A DNA stretch of 28,950 nt, from NCBI GenBank assembly GCA_964058805.1, contig CAXKVV010000476.1, forward strand, positions 1 through 28,950, written 5' to 3'. This stretch comes from Schoenoplectus triqueter. Lineage: Eukaryota; Streptophyta; Magnoliopsida; Poales; Cyperaceae. A program made the position numbers and the translations under genes. Below the pieces are notes generated by a model that worked only from the letters and a program-made list of their open reading frames with translations, ran no database searches and had not been told where the DNA came from. Numbering within the stretch: position 1 is the first letter of the stretch; every line of letters begins with the position of its first letter. This document shows, piece by piece, positions 1 through 8,986 of the stretch.

Positions 1-480
1 ATTAGAATGAGGATACCGTGCTTTGTGCACAGGTTATTGTATATTTTGCAATTAATTATTAATTTCATGTTAGAAGTGACTAATATGAACCGTTCAATTT
101 AATCTCCGTATCAAAATATATTAGTAAAATAAATTTTATATTACAAGTTCATTTTGAGTTATTAATTTACTATTTAATTTCAATTTAAAATGAGCTAATT
201 TAATTTATCACAAACTAAAAGGCCAAGGACGTCATATAGCATTATCTTTCAGAATTCTCTTTATCACTTCAAGTTTTCTTTTTTCCTTTTTATGTCGGAC
301 TTCACAACAAATTAACTTACCAATCTCCTGATAGGTACCGTTGAATACATGGTAGTTAAGTTGGAATCCCACAGTCCACAGATATCTATAATTACTTTTG
401 TTGATATGTTGGTAAAAATGTCTTTTCATGTGAGACCATTAAATGAGTTTTCTAGCAAACATGTATCCGACAATTATTTT
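1..480. other. Intergenic, AT-rich, no gene seen
   Basis: No recognisable coding sequence, RNA gene or repeat boundary. It lies upstream of the MIR164 locus and may hold part of its distal promoter. Confidence 0.5.
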
Positions 481-599
481 GTTTATTTATACAAAATGTA
501 AAAGCCAACGCCGGCCCCTCTTCCCCGTTTTCTCTCTTCTATCTCCTCTTACAAGCAATGATTCACTCAAATTATGGCCTCCTCTCTCAAGGCTTCCAC

Positions 600-632
600 T
601 ATAAAATAAGAGAGGCATGCATGGATGCCTCT
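600..632 (+). promoter_or_regulatory. Putative MIR164 core promoter: TATA box and RY-type stem-loop
   Basis: TATAAAATA lies at 600-608, about 210 bases upstream of mature miR164, a reasonable spacing for a plant primary miRNA transcript. Just downstream, 611-632 is a perfect 8-bp inverted repeat (AGAGGCAT / ATGCCTCT, 6-base loop) that contains CATGCATG, an RY-like motif. The TATA assignment is inference from position. Whether the stem-loop acts in DNA or RNA cannot be told from sequence. Confidence 0.45.
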
Positions 633-801
633 CCATTGGTTTAGAGTTACTATTGCCAATATAAAAATTTCTTTTTATAAATGCTTTAGTAGTAAGGAAC
701 CACATATGGTTTCTGAACCGTCTGATGTGCATTTGAATCACATTATTTTGTAGCAGCTGGTGATATGAAAGCGGTGTGTAACGTGTTTGTTCATCGATCA
801 G

Positions 802-897
802 GTGAGAAGATCTTTGTTGGAGAAGCAGGGCACGTGCAGAGGAACTCTCTATTTCCTGCTCTGCACGTGCTCCCCTTCTCCACCATGGCCTTCTCAT
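802..897 (+). ncRNA. MIR164: MIR164 precursor (miR164 foldback)
   Basis: Positions 818-838 match the conserved 21-nt plant miR164 as I know it (begins TGGAGAAGCAGGG, ends CACGTGCA). The opposite arm, 864-884, pairs with it almost completely apart from a small internal mismatch and gives the 2-nt 3' overhangs expected of a DCL1 duplex, so 864-884 is the predicted star strand. The stem continues below the duplex (804-809 with 890-895) and above it (839-841 with 859-861), closing on a loop of roughly 10-16 nt. In plants miR164 guides cleavage of NAC transcripts of the CUC1/CUC2, NAC1 and ORE1 type, which affects organ boundaries, lateral roots and senescence; that is family knowledge. Short open frames across the locus are chance. 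The ends of the primary transcript are not visible apart from a TATA box at 600. Confidence 0.93.
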
Positions 898-904
898 CTT
901 CCTT

Positions 905-2768
905 CTTCTATCAGTGGCGTCTTCAAATTACAACATTTTTTACTGGTTCTCTATCATCTCCACTTGATTATATAAAGAGCTGTTCTAGCGGACGTTTCAT
1001 GTTTGTAAATTGTAATTTCAGTTGTTAAAGCAGAGTACATTATGGCTGATGGAATGGAATGTTAATTGTTATTTGACTTATATCTCTTATTAAATAACCA
1101 TTAACATGAATAACTGTATGTTTCTTAATTTGCCTGGTTACGTGTTAGATAGAAATATAACTAATCTCCAGTGCATTGTAGAGTACAGACAAAAAAATAT
1201 ATAAATATCAAGTGTCTGGAACTGGTACCAGGTTGGGAAACGGTACCTGCATCAAGCATGGGACAGGAGGCAGCTGGTAGCCTGGTAAACACACGAGACT
1301 GAAGGAGGCTGATCAGAGTGGCATATCATCCTAGCTGTCAGGATGTTGGAGGTGGCTTACTAAAGAGAGAACTATACATCTCAGAAGAGACCAAAAGAAT
1401 TCTTCTGATAATGTTTAATTGATTTGCCATTGTATATAATAAACTAAATTTGGCAGGGTCTTCTGAGTAAAAACTTCCCTACTTCATTTGGTGTCCTGTT
1501 ACGGGGTTCTTGCTGGTTATCCAGATGCATTTCTAGTTCATGGTATCAGCTAAATGTTAGTTTTCTGTTACTTATGGTTTTTGATTTTTTTTTTTTTTTG
1601 CCTTCTGGTTTTAGATAAGAATAGGGTAATGTTAGTACCAGTACAGTACAGTGACAGCGGGCAAGCATTAAACAATTGTACACCAGTTTTAATTGCCATC
1701 GAGAAATATACAAAGGCTCTGTTATCATTCTGATTTCTGAAATTGTCATATATAATATTTCAGCTTCAGTTTCATAGATATCTCTGATGTGGATGATCTG
1801 GAAACTTTAATCTTTTGTGTCCATCAAAATTAAGCTAACAAATAAGACGATAGTTAAAAGTGATAAGGACAATAAACAAATGAAGACATTTAACGCTTCC
1901 CATAATTAATATTTTTTTTTAAATTGTGTTTACGTGTGTTATCCGGAGACGTGGTTGCTAACAAACAACTACCATCTCTCCGGTCATATTCTATTCTACC
2001 CACTATGGCTAATGAATTTGTTCTCACTAGCGAAATAGTAATTGTCTTTGGCTTTATTATTTCTGAAGTTTTCCACCAAAATTTAGATTTATAAGAGTAC
2101 TATTTTATAAGCGTAATATTAGAAATGAGATTGAGATGGCTGGCCCTAAAAACCCAAAGCAAATCATGACTACCTTTGACTAATATACATTCAACCTTTA
2201 ACATAAGACTTATAAGTTTGTTAAGAACTGGAAGCTAATCTGTTAAAATGTCAAAAAGTTTTAAAAAATAAATAGTTAACAAAATGCCTAGTACATTCAA
2301 TGATTCAAGAGACAAATTTGTACGAATTTGGTACTGAAACAAGCAACGTCAGCATCGTATCATTAATCATTCAATTCGATCGATTCAATCATATGGATTC
2401 AGACCGTTTGATTTCATATTGAGCTAATATTTTTTAGTTTTATATCTGTTAATAACATATTTCATTATGTCTTTCTATATGATCACCACATTTCAGTACC
2501 ATCATTAGTTCATTACTGTGGGGAAGTGCAAATATTAGATCAATTGTGTCAAATAATTTATTTTATAAGTTCTGTTGTCAGTAAAAGCACATTTTACAAA
2601 ATTATAAGAGATTCTTTTTGTAAATTCATTAGAGTTGATTGATGCCACTGAAAATAATGTGGCTCCGCAGTTAAGTATTAAGATTTAAGAATTAATAAAG
2701 AAAAGCGATCCTTGACAACTATATATTTTAATAATTTTGACAACTAATTTTTGTAAAATTTTATACAT
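905..2768. other. Intergenic; downstream part of the pri-miR164 unit, otherwise nothing seen
   Basis: No coding region longer than chance. The first few hundred bases probably belong to the primary miR164 transcript. A moderately GC-richer patch at 1215-1340 contains several GGTACC and CCTGGT words but matches nothing I recognise. A poly-T run lies near 1587-1600. Confidence 0.4.
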
Positions 2769-2851
2769 AAAGCTGAGTCCGTATTCCAAAAAAGAGGAGC
2801 ATGAGCTGGAAAAGCTGAGTCCGTATTCCAAAAAAGAGGAGCATGAGCTGG
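2769..2851. repeat. Tandem duplication, 42-bp unit x 2
   Basis: A 42-bp unit beginning AAAGCTGAGTCCGTATTCC and ending GAGCATGAGCTG occurs twice head to tail, starting at 2769 and 2811, with essentially no divergence. The identity suggests a recent duplication. No gene is affected. Confidence 0.9.
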
Positions 2852-4526
2852 CCAGGCGAAGGTCCAACCTTTCTGTTCTAAAACTTAGGAAAATATTACA
2901 AACATATTCTTGAACTAATAAATTGATTTTATAGTTTAGAGCAATTTGAGCATCAATCTATTCCTAAAAAAAAATGATGAATTATAAATAAAATATATCA
3001 ATTTACAATTTATTGATGAAATTCATAGAACTTTTTATTGATATATGGATTTGGCATAAAAAATGACAAATATTATTTCCGGATTAATTTGAGCTTACCC
3101 ATTTTGGCTCGAGTTTCAAAGTTACCATTGAACCATTTGCAGAATGCAGACATCATTTGCAAAGACGCACAGTTGGTCTTTCTGAGGATGCAGCAGAAAA
3201 CCCTGGGACTTGAGAAAAGAAGTGCACGATGCAAATCAGGGGATGTCCATCAAGGAAAACAGAGCACGCAACACAGAGTGAATGGTGATCGAGGATTCGA
3301 GGTGACCACTTTGCCAACACAAAGGGGACCCGAGCGATTCGCGGGCGATCTGATCTGATATGATATGATAGATGTGAATGCAGGTGCAATTTTATAACTA
3401 ATATCACTCACAATTAATATCTGTATCTATCTATCGCGCTGTGCAATGTATGATGTGTTCACCATTCAGTATATATATTTCTTTTTTATCAGGGTCAGAC
3501 TTAGAATCCTTGTAAGTTATGTCTAAATGCTCCATGGAGATCAACATCATATCAACTCGCCTTGGCAATTGATCAACACCAGAAAATAATTGACTCAACA
3601 ACAAGTAGTCTAGATGGATATATATGGATTATGTGTTAATTAATTGGTCCTCAAGTACCCCATGCTATAGCCTATAGGTAGAGTATATTTATAGCTAGCT
3701 AGTCCCCATATTTCTTTGTTGTCAAGGGAAATGTGGAGCCAAATGCTAGTTGTTGGCTATATCATTATCATTACGAAAAAGTATTCTTCATGAACTAGGA
3801 GGCATCATCAAATAGGACTTATCATAATTAATAATTATTAGTTGTGATCCACATTTTTTTCCACCTCATATCATGTCCCTTTACAGCAGTCAGCGGGAGA
3901 AATAAATTTTATTCGAAGGAAATTGCTTACGTATCTGATGCAAAAAAAATCTGCAGGTTGCAAAATAATTGTAACCATGGTGAAATATGTCGTCGTTAAT
4001 TTTATAGCAAGTTAATTAATTATTATTGTAATTGTCCAAATAATTCAAAAAATAACTTTTTTATCACTCTAAATGAATAAAATGTATGTGACAAATTAGT
4101 TGAACTAAATTTAGCTATTCTCTTTAGGCGAGGCAGGTGGGAGGATCACTTCAGAGTGATGATATAATGACAATCTTGTCAATAAGGTTTCAAATTAATT
4201 AAAAGAAATCTTAATTTATACGTAAATTTGTAAAGTTATAAATTGTTATTGTTTCAAATTTAACGTAATTTAAATATTTCTATTTAAAATCATTAAAATT
4301 TACATATGGTTCTAATTTAATATTTTTTTTATAACTATCAAACATTTGAAGTTTGAACACGACCAATGTAGAAGTACGTAAGAAAACTTCTGTTTTGAGA
4401 TTTTTAATTTTATTTTGAATCGATTTGGAATTTTATTATCAAGATCCTTAAAATACACATCCTTCAAATTGGTTTCTTCCCTATACGCTACCGACGGTGA
4501 CAAGAGTAACGAAAGAAAAAACTAGC
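2852..4526. other. Intergenic; no supported gene
   Basis: Mostly AT-rich. A GC-richer patch around 3100-3360 has an open frame of about 100 codons on + and a shorter one on -, but neither shows a domain, a convincing start or splice context. Short TGATATGATA reiterations follow at 3350-3370. Confidence 0.4.
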
Positions 4527-4914
4527 ACAGATTTTGTAATTTAATAATTAGTTAAATCATTTTATTAAAAATAATAATGATTTTTTTTAATTTTAAGAGA
4601 GTGTGCCACTCACAGTGACATCTTCCCGTGAGTGCGCTATTGGTCATGATATCTTTTTTTTTTATGATTCGTAGTGTTTATAGCGAATGACTAGAAAAAA
4701 TCATTTTCGCGTTTACTGTTGGAGTGCGCCACTCCCATTGGCACATATGGTTCTTTTTTTTTGCAAATTAAAAAAAAACACCACTAAGAGTGACGCATTT
4801 TTAGGGATCACTCTCAATGGCGCATTGTCATTTTTAGTATTAAAATTTAAATTTTTTTCGTTATTATTTTTAATGAAATAATTTAATTAATTATTAGATT
4901 ACAAAATCCGTTAG
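4527..4914. mobile_element. MULE-like foldback element with degenerate palindromic core (element A)
   Basis: Long terminal inverted repeats of about 65 bp face each other: GATTTTGTAATTTAATAATT from 4530 on the left, and the reverse complement ending near 4908 on the right with about 85 percent agreement. The host word AAACTAGC occurs directly outside both ends (4519-4526 and 4915-4922), an 8-bp candidate target duplication. Between the arms are short degenerate palindromes of the type GCGCCACT/AGTGGCGC (about 4600-4625, 4724-4745, 4780-4800 and 4808-4825). No transposase frame is present, so it is non-autonomous. Assignment to Mutator-like elements rests on the long inverted repeats and on the similar layout of 6296-6644 and 16198-16653. 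Confidence 0.7.
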
Positions 4915-6285
4915 AAACTAGCTATCGCTTCTCTCAAGCTAGCATCAACTATGTGGTCTTGTACTTAATTTAGAGTTAGATGGAGACTAATACAATATTT
5001 TTTTATTTGAGAACAGACACAACGTACTTTGTTGGAGCTCTTACGTTATGCTCCTAAGTCGGTGAAAGAGGGTTAGCGAATGGAATAGAAAGAGGGAGTA
5101 GAGAATGACTCGCTCCAAAGTTCTTTTGGCAAAAGTGAAAAGAGATGAAGCTGGATTAGAGAGGAGACGACTCTCCTTTTTTTTTTTTTTCAATTTTGTT
5201 CACCTCTCACCTCTTCCATCTCATAACCTACCATGTCATTCCATTTCACCATTACTTGGAAACATAACCTTAACTACAACGACATTCTAAATTCCAATGT
5301 CAGATTCTCTTTTCAATTTATATGATTTTTTTCTTCGATATCAACTCATTTTCAATTTAATTTAATAAAATTTACATAGTAGGTTATAAGTGTGGTACCT
5401 CAAAAAAAATTTGACAATGTAATTTGCAAAAGTTTAAGAATTCAATGCACACATTTACTCATTTATCCAATTCATACCATGTTCAATAAGATGGATATGA
5501 ATAAAAAAAAATTCATTAACTCATTACATATGAGTATGGATAAGGTTTTTTTTCATTAAGTAAATGAGTAAGAGAATGAATAAAAGAGCATTTCATATTG
5601 GATAAATTATTAAAAAGAATAACTTATATTATTTTCAATATAATTATTTTTTATAGTAATTTTCTTTTTTTTCTCATGTTAATTGTCTTAAGTCCTCTGA
5701 GTTATTTACAATGAATTATGAATAATAATTATTATCTTTCTTAGGTTTCATCTTCTCATAAATTATAATGTTTGAATAATATTAAGTAGAGTACTTAAAA
5801 TAATAGGATAAGGCTATGTAAGAGTTTGCTATAGATAAGATACTACGTTTACTTCAAATATGTATTATTTTCTTGTTAAAAAGTTTGAAAAGAGATGCAC
5901 GTGTTTTATAATTTATTTATTTTGAAATCTCAAGTTGAAATTGATTACATATTTTGATTTTAATTTCATATTAATAAAATAGAGGTGCATTTGTATAAAA
6001 AAATGAGTTCATATATTTTTATTAAATGATGATAAAACTAATTAATATATTAGTATTATTCATTAGCATTCATTAGTATTTTATTATATATTTATTTTAA
6101 CGGATAAATATAGAGTATATGTAAGTATAATTTTAATGGATAAATATGAAATATAAAAAAATAAGTAATTTTAAATGATCGTGATAATGAAAATATCTTC
6201 CTCCCATTTATATCCTACCCAGACACTCTTACCCGTTAATGAGAAACAAGATAACTGTAAAAGCAGAAAACAAAGGACAACAGTC
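4915..6285. other. Intergenic, AT-rich, no gene seen
   Basis: Very AT-rich with many homopolymer runs. A pyrimidine-rich stretch (5160-5230) and reiterations of TGAGTATGGAT-like words (5460-5580) suggest old transposon debris, but no ends could be defined. Confidence 0.4.
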
Positions 6286-6295
6286 GGTTGTGAGG

Positions 6296-6644
6296 GCGAT
6301 TTTAGTAATAATAAGTTTTATTAAATTAATATTATTAAAAATAAGAGTGAGAAACGTAAAATTTTAAATATACGAATGGTAGCGCGCCACTGCCAGTGAC
6401 GCGTTTCGTCCAAACCCCGTGCAAGTGACTGCGCATTTTGTATATATAAGAAGCAAACGCGCCACTGGTAGTGGCGCGTTTCGTAAAAATAAGGAAACGC
6501 GCCACTGTCAGTGGCGCGTTTGGTAAAAATAATGAAACGCGCCACTGTCAGTGGCGCGCTGCCATTCGTATATTTAAAATTTTACATTTCTCACTCTTAT
6601 TTTTAATAATATTAATTTACTAAAACTTATTATTAATAAAAACT
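6296..6644. mobile_element. MULE-like foldback element with GCGCCACTG palindrome array (element B)
   Basis: Nearly identical inverted arms of about 90 bp (6296-6386 against 6555-6644; shared words include AATAATAAGTTTTA and AATATACGAATGG) flank the core. The host sequence GGTTGTGAGG is duplicated exactly at 6286-6295 and 6645-6654, so the insertion is well defined; a 9-10 bp duplication is the Mutator hallmark. The core holds four palindromes of 22-27 bp at about 6382-6403, 6455-6481, 6495-6521 and 6535-6560, each a variant of CGCGCCACTG-N-CAGTGGCGCG. No transposase is encoded. It is the least decayed of the three such elements here. Confidence 0.88.
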
Positions 6645-6654
6645 GGTTGTGAGG

Positions 6655-6939
6655 AAAAGACGAGGTGTACATCCCGTGCACCATCGGAACAATTAACTCT
6701 GAATAGGTTCATAGAGAACTAATTGCATGAAATGATATGTAGTACAATAAAAGAGATTGCTAATTGTCTAATAGATTTTCATATAGAGCATCGCACATTC
6801 GACACTTTTCAAACAGAGGACCAATTTGTATGGCAACTGAGGCCCATACGCACTATCTTCTTTCTGGAAAATTACATTGAGACTATTTGGGCCGCTTGTG
6901 ATTTGTCATACAGCGTGCCGTTGAATATTGAGGGACAAC
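6655..6939. other. Short spacer with an unidentified open frame
   Basis: A + strand frame runs from just after a stop at about 6720 up to and into the hAT element starting at 6940, with no ATG at its beginning. If the hAT and one copy of its target duplication are ignored, the frame continues for about a dozen codons past 7387. I do not recognise the product, and chance is the default explanation. Confidence 0.25.
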
Positions 6940-7378
6940 TAGAGATTTGAAAACGCGACGGGCGGGATGGTCCGGGTGAAACTCTTTCGGGTTATGGATT
7001 AGCACGGGACACGGATGGAGCGGGATGGGTTTGAGCGGTTAAAAATTAGAAAATTCTGATCCAATCTGTGTTGGACCCCGCGGATATGACTCTCACGGGT
7101 TGGGACGGGTGGGCCAAGGGCCGGTCCGGGTGGGGGTCGTTTTTTTTTTAATTTCGCAAAAAAAAAATTATTTGATTAGACTAAAGGTTATAACGTTATA
7201 ACGTTACGGATGAGAACATGACAGGTATGACGGTTCTGTTTTAAAAAAAATTATACCCAGTCCTTACTGGGACCAAACTATTAACGGATCCGGGTCTACC
7301 CCAAGACGGTCTGGGACTAGTGAGGATCACGAGTTTGCACGAGGCGGGTCTACCCGTTCGGATTTTTTCAAACCTCTA
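6940..7378. mobile_element. Non-autonomous hAT element (439 bp)
   Basis: The ends are TAGAGATTTGAAAA on the left and, read inward, TAGAGGTTTGAAAA on the right, imperfect 14-bp terminal inverted repeats of hAT type. They are bounded by GGGACAAC (6932-6939) and GGGACAAA (7379-7386), an 8-bp target duplication with one mismatch. Subterminal regions are rich in short CGGGT/CCGGG words, common in plant hAT elements. There is no transposase frame. The central part is AT-rich and decayed. Confidence 0.85.
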
Positions 7379-7476
7379 GGGACAAAACTTTATTCCACAT
7401 GGGCGATGGTACTACTGGACGTGCGTTTAGTGTGTTGTGAATTGATAAATGTATGTGTATTTATTTATATAGTGAA

Positions 7477-7645
7477 GGGATCACTTGACAATAGTTATTT
7501 TAATAATAATAATAATATTTATTTATGAATATGTTCTTCTACTTATAGATTGATGGTGATTCAAATTTCATCAATTTCATTATCGTTTAATAGTCCATCA
7601 AAAACTGTTAAATTATAATTATTACAAATTATAATAAAAACTGTC
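7477..7645 (+). mobile_element. Truncated half copy of the GGGATCAC foldback MITE
   Basis: From GGGATCACTTGACAAT at 7477 this segment follows the left half of the complete MITE at 19582-19948, including the shared block TATGTTCTTCTACTTATAGA and the GATGGTGATTCAAATTT word. Similarity stops near the middle of the full element, so the right arm is missing. Either the arm was deleted or the arms separated by recombination. Confidence 0.75.
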
Positions 7646-8300
7646 AATCACTACACACAGTTCGATTAATTTGCTTGAAAATTTTCTTTTTAAATTCAAG
7701 TTTAACCGTTTGAATAATTGGTACTATTCCTATTTAACACTCCCATCAGCTGGTTAACAATATTTCTTCCGTTTTACAAATGCGACTCCAATGGATTTCC
7801 AACCTCCATTATTTTTCAAAAGCATCCAAAATAATTAATATTTAGCCATAACTTATTAGGCGGTTACAAAATAATAAATCTAAATATTTATGACTGTTGA
7901 TTAATAAATATAAAAATTAGGAAACAAATATCAAATGAAAAAGTTTGGTGGCGTTAAATAGACGAAGAAAAGTTGAGAAACTTGATTGAAGCAGATGATT
8001 TGACCAAAATCGAACATCCCATAGGAGAAATTATCACATTGAAAGTCTTTTGAAATGACTCTATCGTCAATTAAAATCATACAGTCTATTGTTTGGTAGC
8101 GTACATGTCTATGACAAATGAACGGTATAGCAATATTTTCTGTCTTGTCGAGGTACCAAAAAAAAAACAAATTAATTACATCAATGCTCTATCTTGTTGC
8201 GTGTTAGCAGAGGAGAATCTCTACAAAGTAATAATAACATATGATTCCATCAATAACATCAAATTGACCGTCCGAAATTAGGAGTAAAAATAACATACAT
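7646..8300. other. Intergenic, no gene seen
   Basis: AT-rich sequence between the MITE fragment and the second hAT element. Small open frames on both strands (for example 7931-8170) lack coding character. Confidence 0.4.
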
Positions 8301-8308
8301 GCGTACAC

Positions 8309-8978
8309 TAGGCTTATAAAAAAACCCGGACGGGTCAGACCCGACCCGCTGAACCCGTGGCCGCGACCCGTCCCGCCCCGATCCGTGACCCAACCCGTCA
8401 AACCCGTGACCCGTTAGAACCGACGGGTCTAGCACGGGCGCGGGCAAAAAAATTTCAAAAAAACCCGTGCTAGACCCGACCCGTTTTGGACCCGTCCCGA
8501 CCCGACCCGACCCGCCCAACCCGTGCAAACCCGCCCCCGACCCGCCCCGACCCGTCCCGGGAATCCGTGCAAACCCGGGAAAATTCAAAAAAATTCAAAA
8601 AAATATGGAAAAAATTAATTTTTTTGGTAAAAATATAAATAATTATATATTTTAAATATTCTTAATAATTATTTTTGAATTTTTCGGAAATTTTGAGAAT
8701 TTATTTGAATTTTATTGGGTTATTTTTGAATTTTGAAAAAAAAATAAAATAACCCTTGGACCCGACCCGACCCGCCCCACCCTTGGACCCGACCCGCCCC
8801 GCCCCGCTGACCCGTCCGACCCGACGGGTCTAGGACGGGTCGCGGCCAAACCCCCCAAAATGGACCCGTCCTAACCCGTCCCGTGAAAACCCGTTGACCC
8901 GTCCCAACCCGTCCCGTCAAAACCCGCCGACCCGTGCAAACCCGTCCCGACCCGACCCGACCCGTTTTTAATACTCTA
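8309..8978. mobile_element. Non-autonomous hAT element with dense ACCCG repeats (670 bp)
   Basis: It is bounded by an exact 8-bp target duplication, GCGTACAC, at 8301-8308 and 8979-8986. The terminal inverted repeats are TAGGCTTATAAAAA and, from the right, TAGAGTATTAAAAA. Two subterminal blocks (about 8325-8580 and 8757-8965) consist largely of reiterated CCCGA/CCCGT pentamers that turn to the GGGTC orientation in places. The centre (8580-8755) is AT-rich with a reiterated AATTTTTGAATTTT theme. No transposase is present. Apparent arginine/proline/glycine-rich open frames here come from the pentamer repeats and are not genes. Confidence 0.92.
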
Positions 8979-8986
8979 GCGTACAC

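Noticed and set aside
487..1028. Overlapping open frames on both strands
   Set aside because: They span the MIR164 foldback and its flanks and have no protein-like character.
3038..3358. A 106-codon + strand frame in a GC-richer patch
   Set aside because: No domain, no start context and no splice-linked partner exon. It overlaps a comparable open frame on the other strand.
8204..8986. Open frames on both strands rich in Arg, Pro, Gly and Thr
   Set aside because: They are read-through of CCCGA/CCCGT pentamers in the hAT element at 8309-8978; all frames stay open because the repeat lacks stops.
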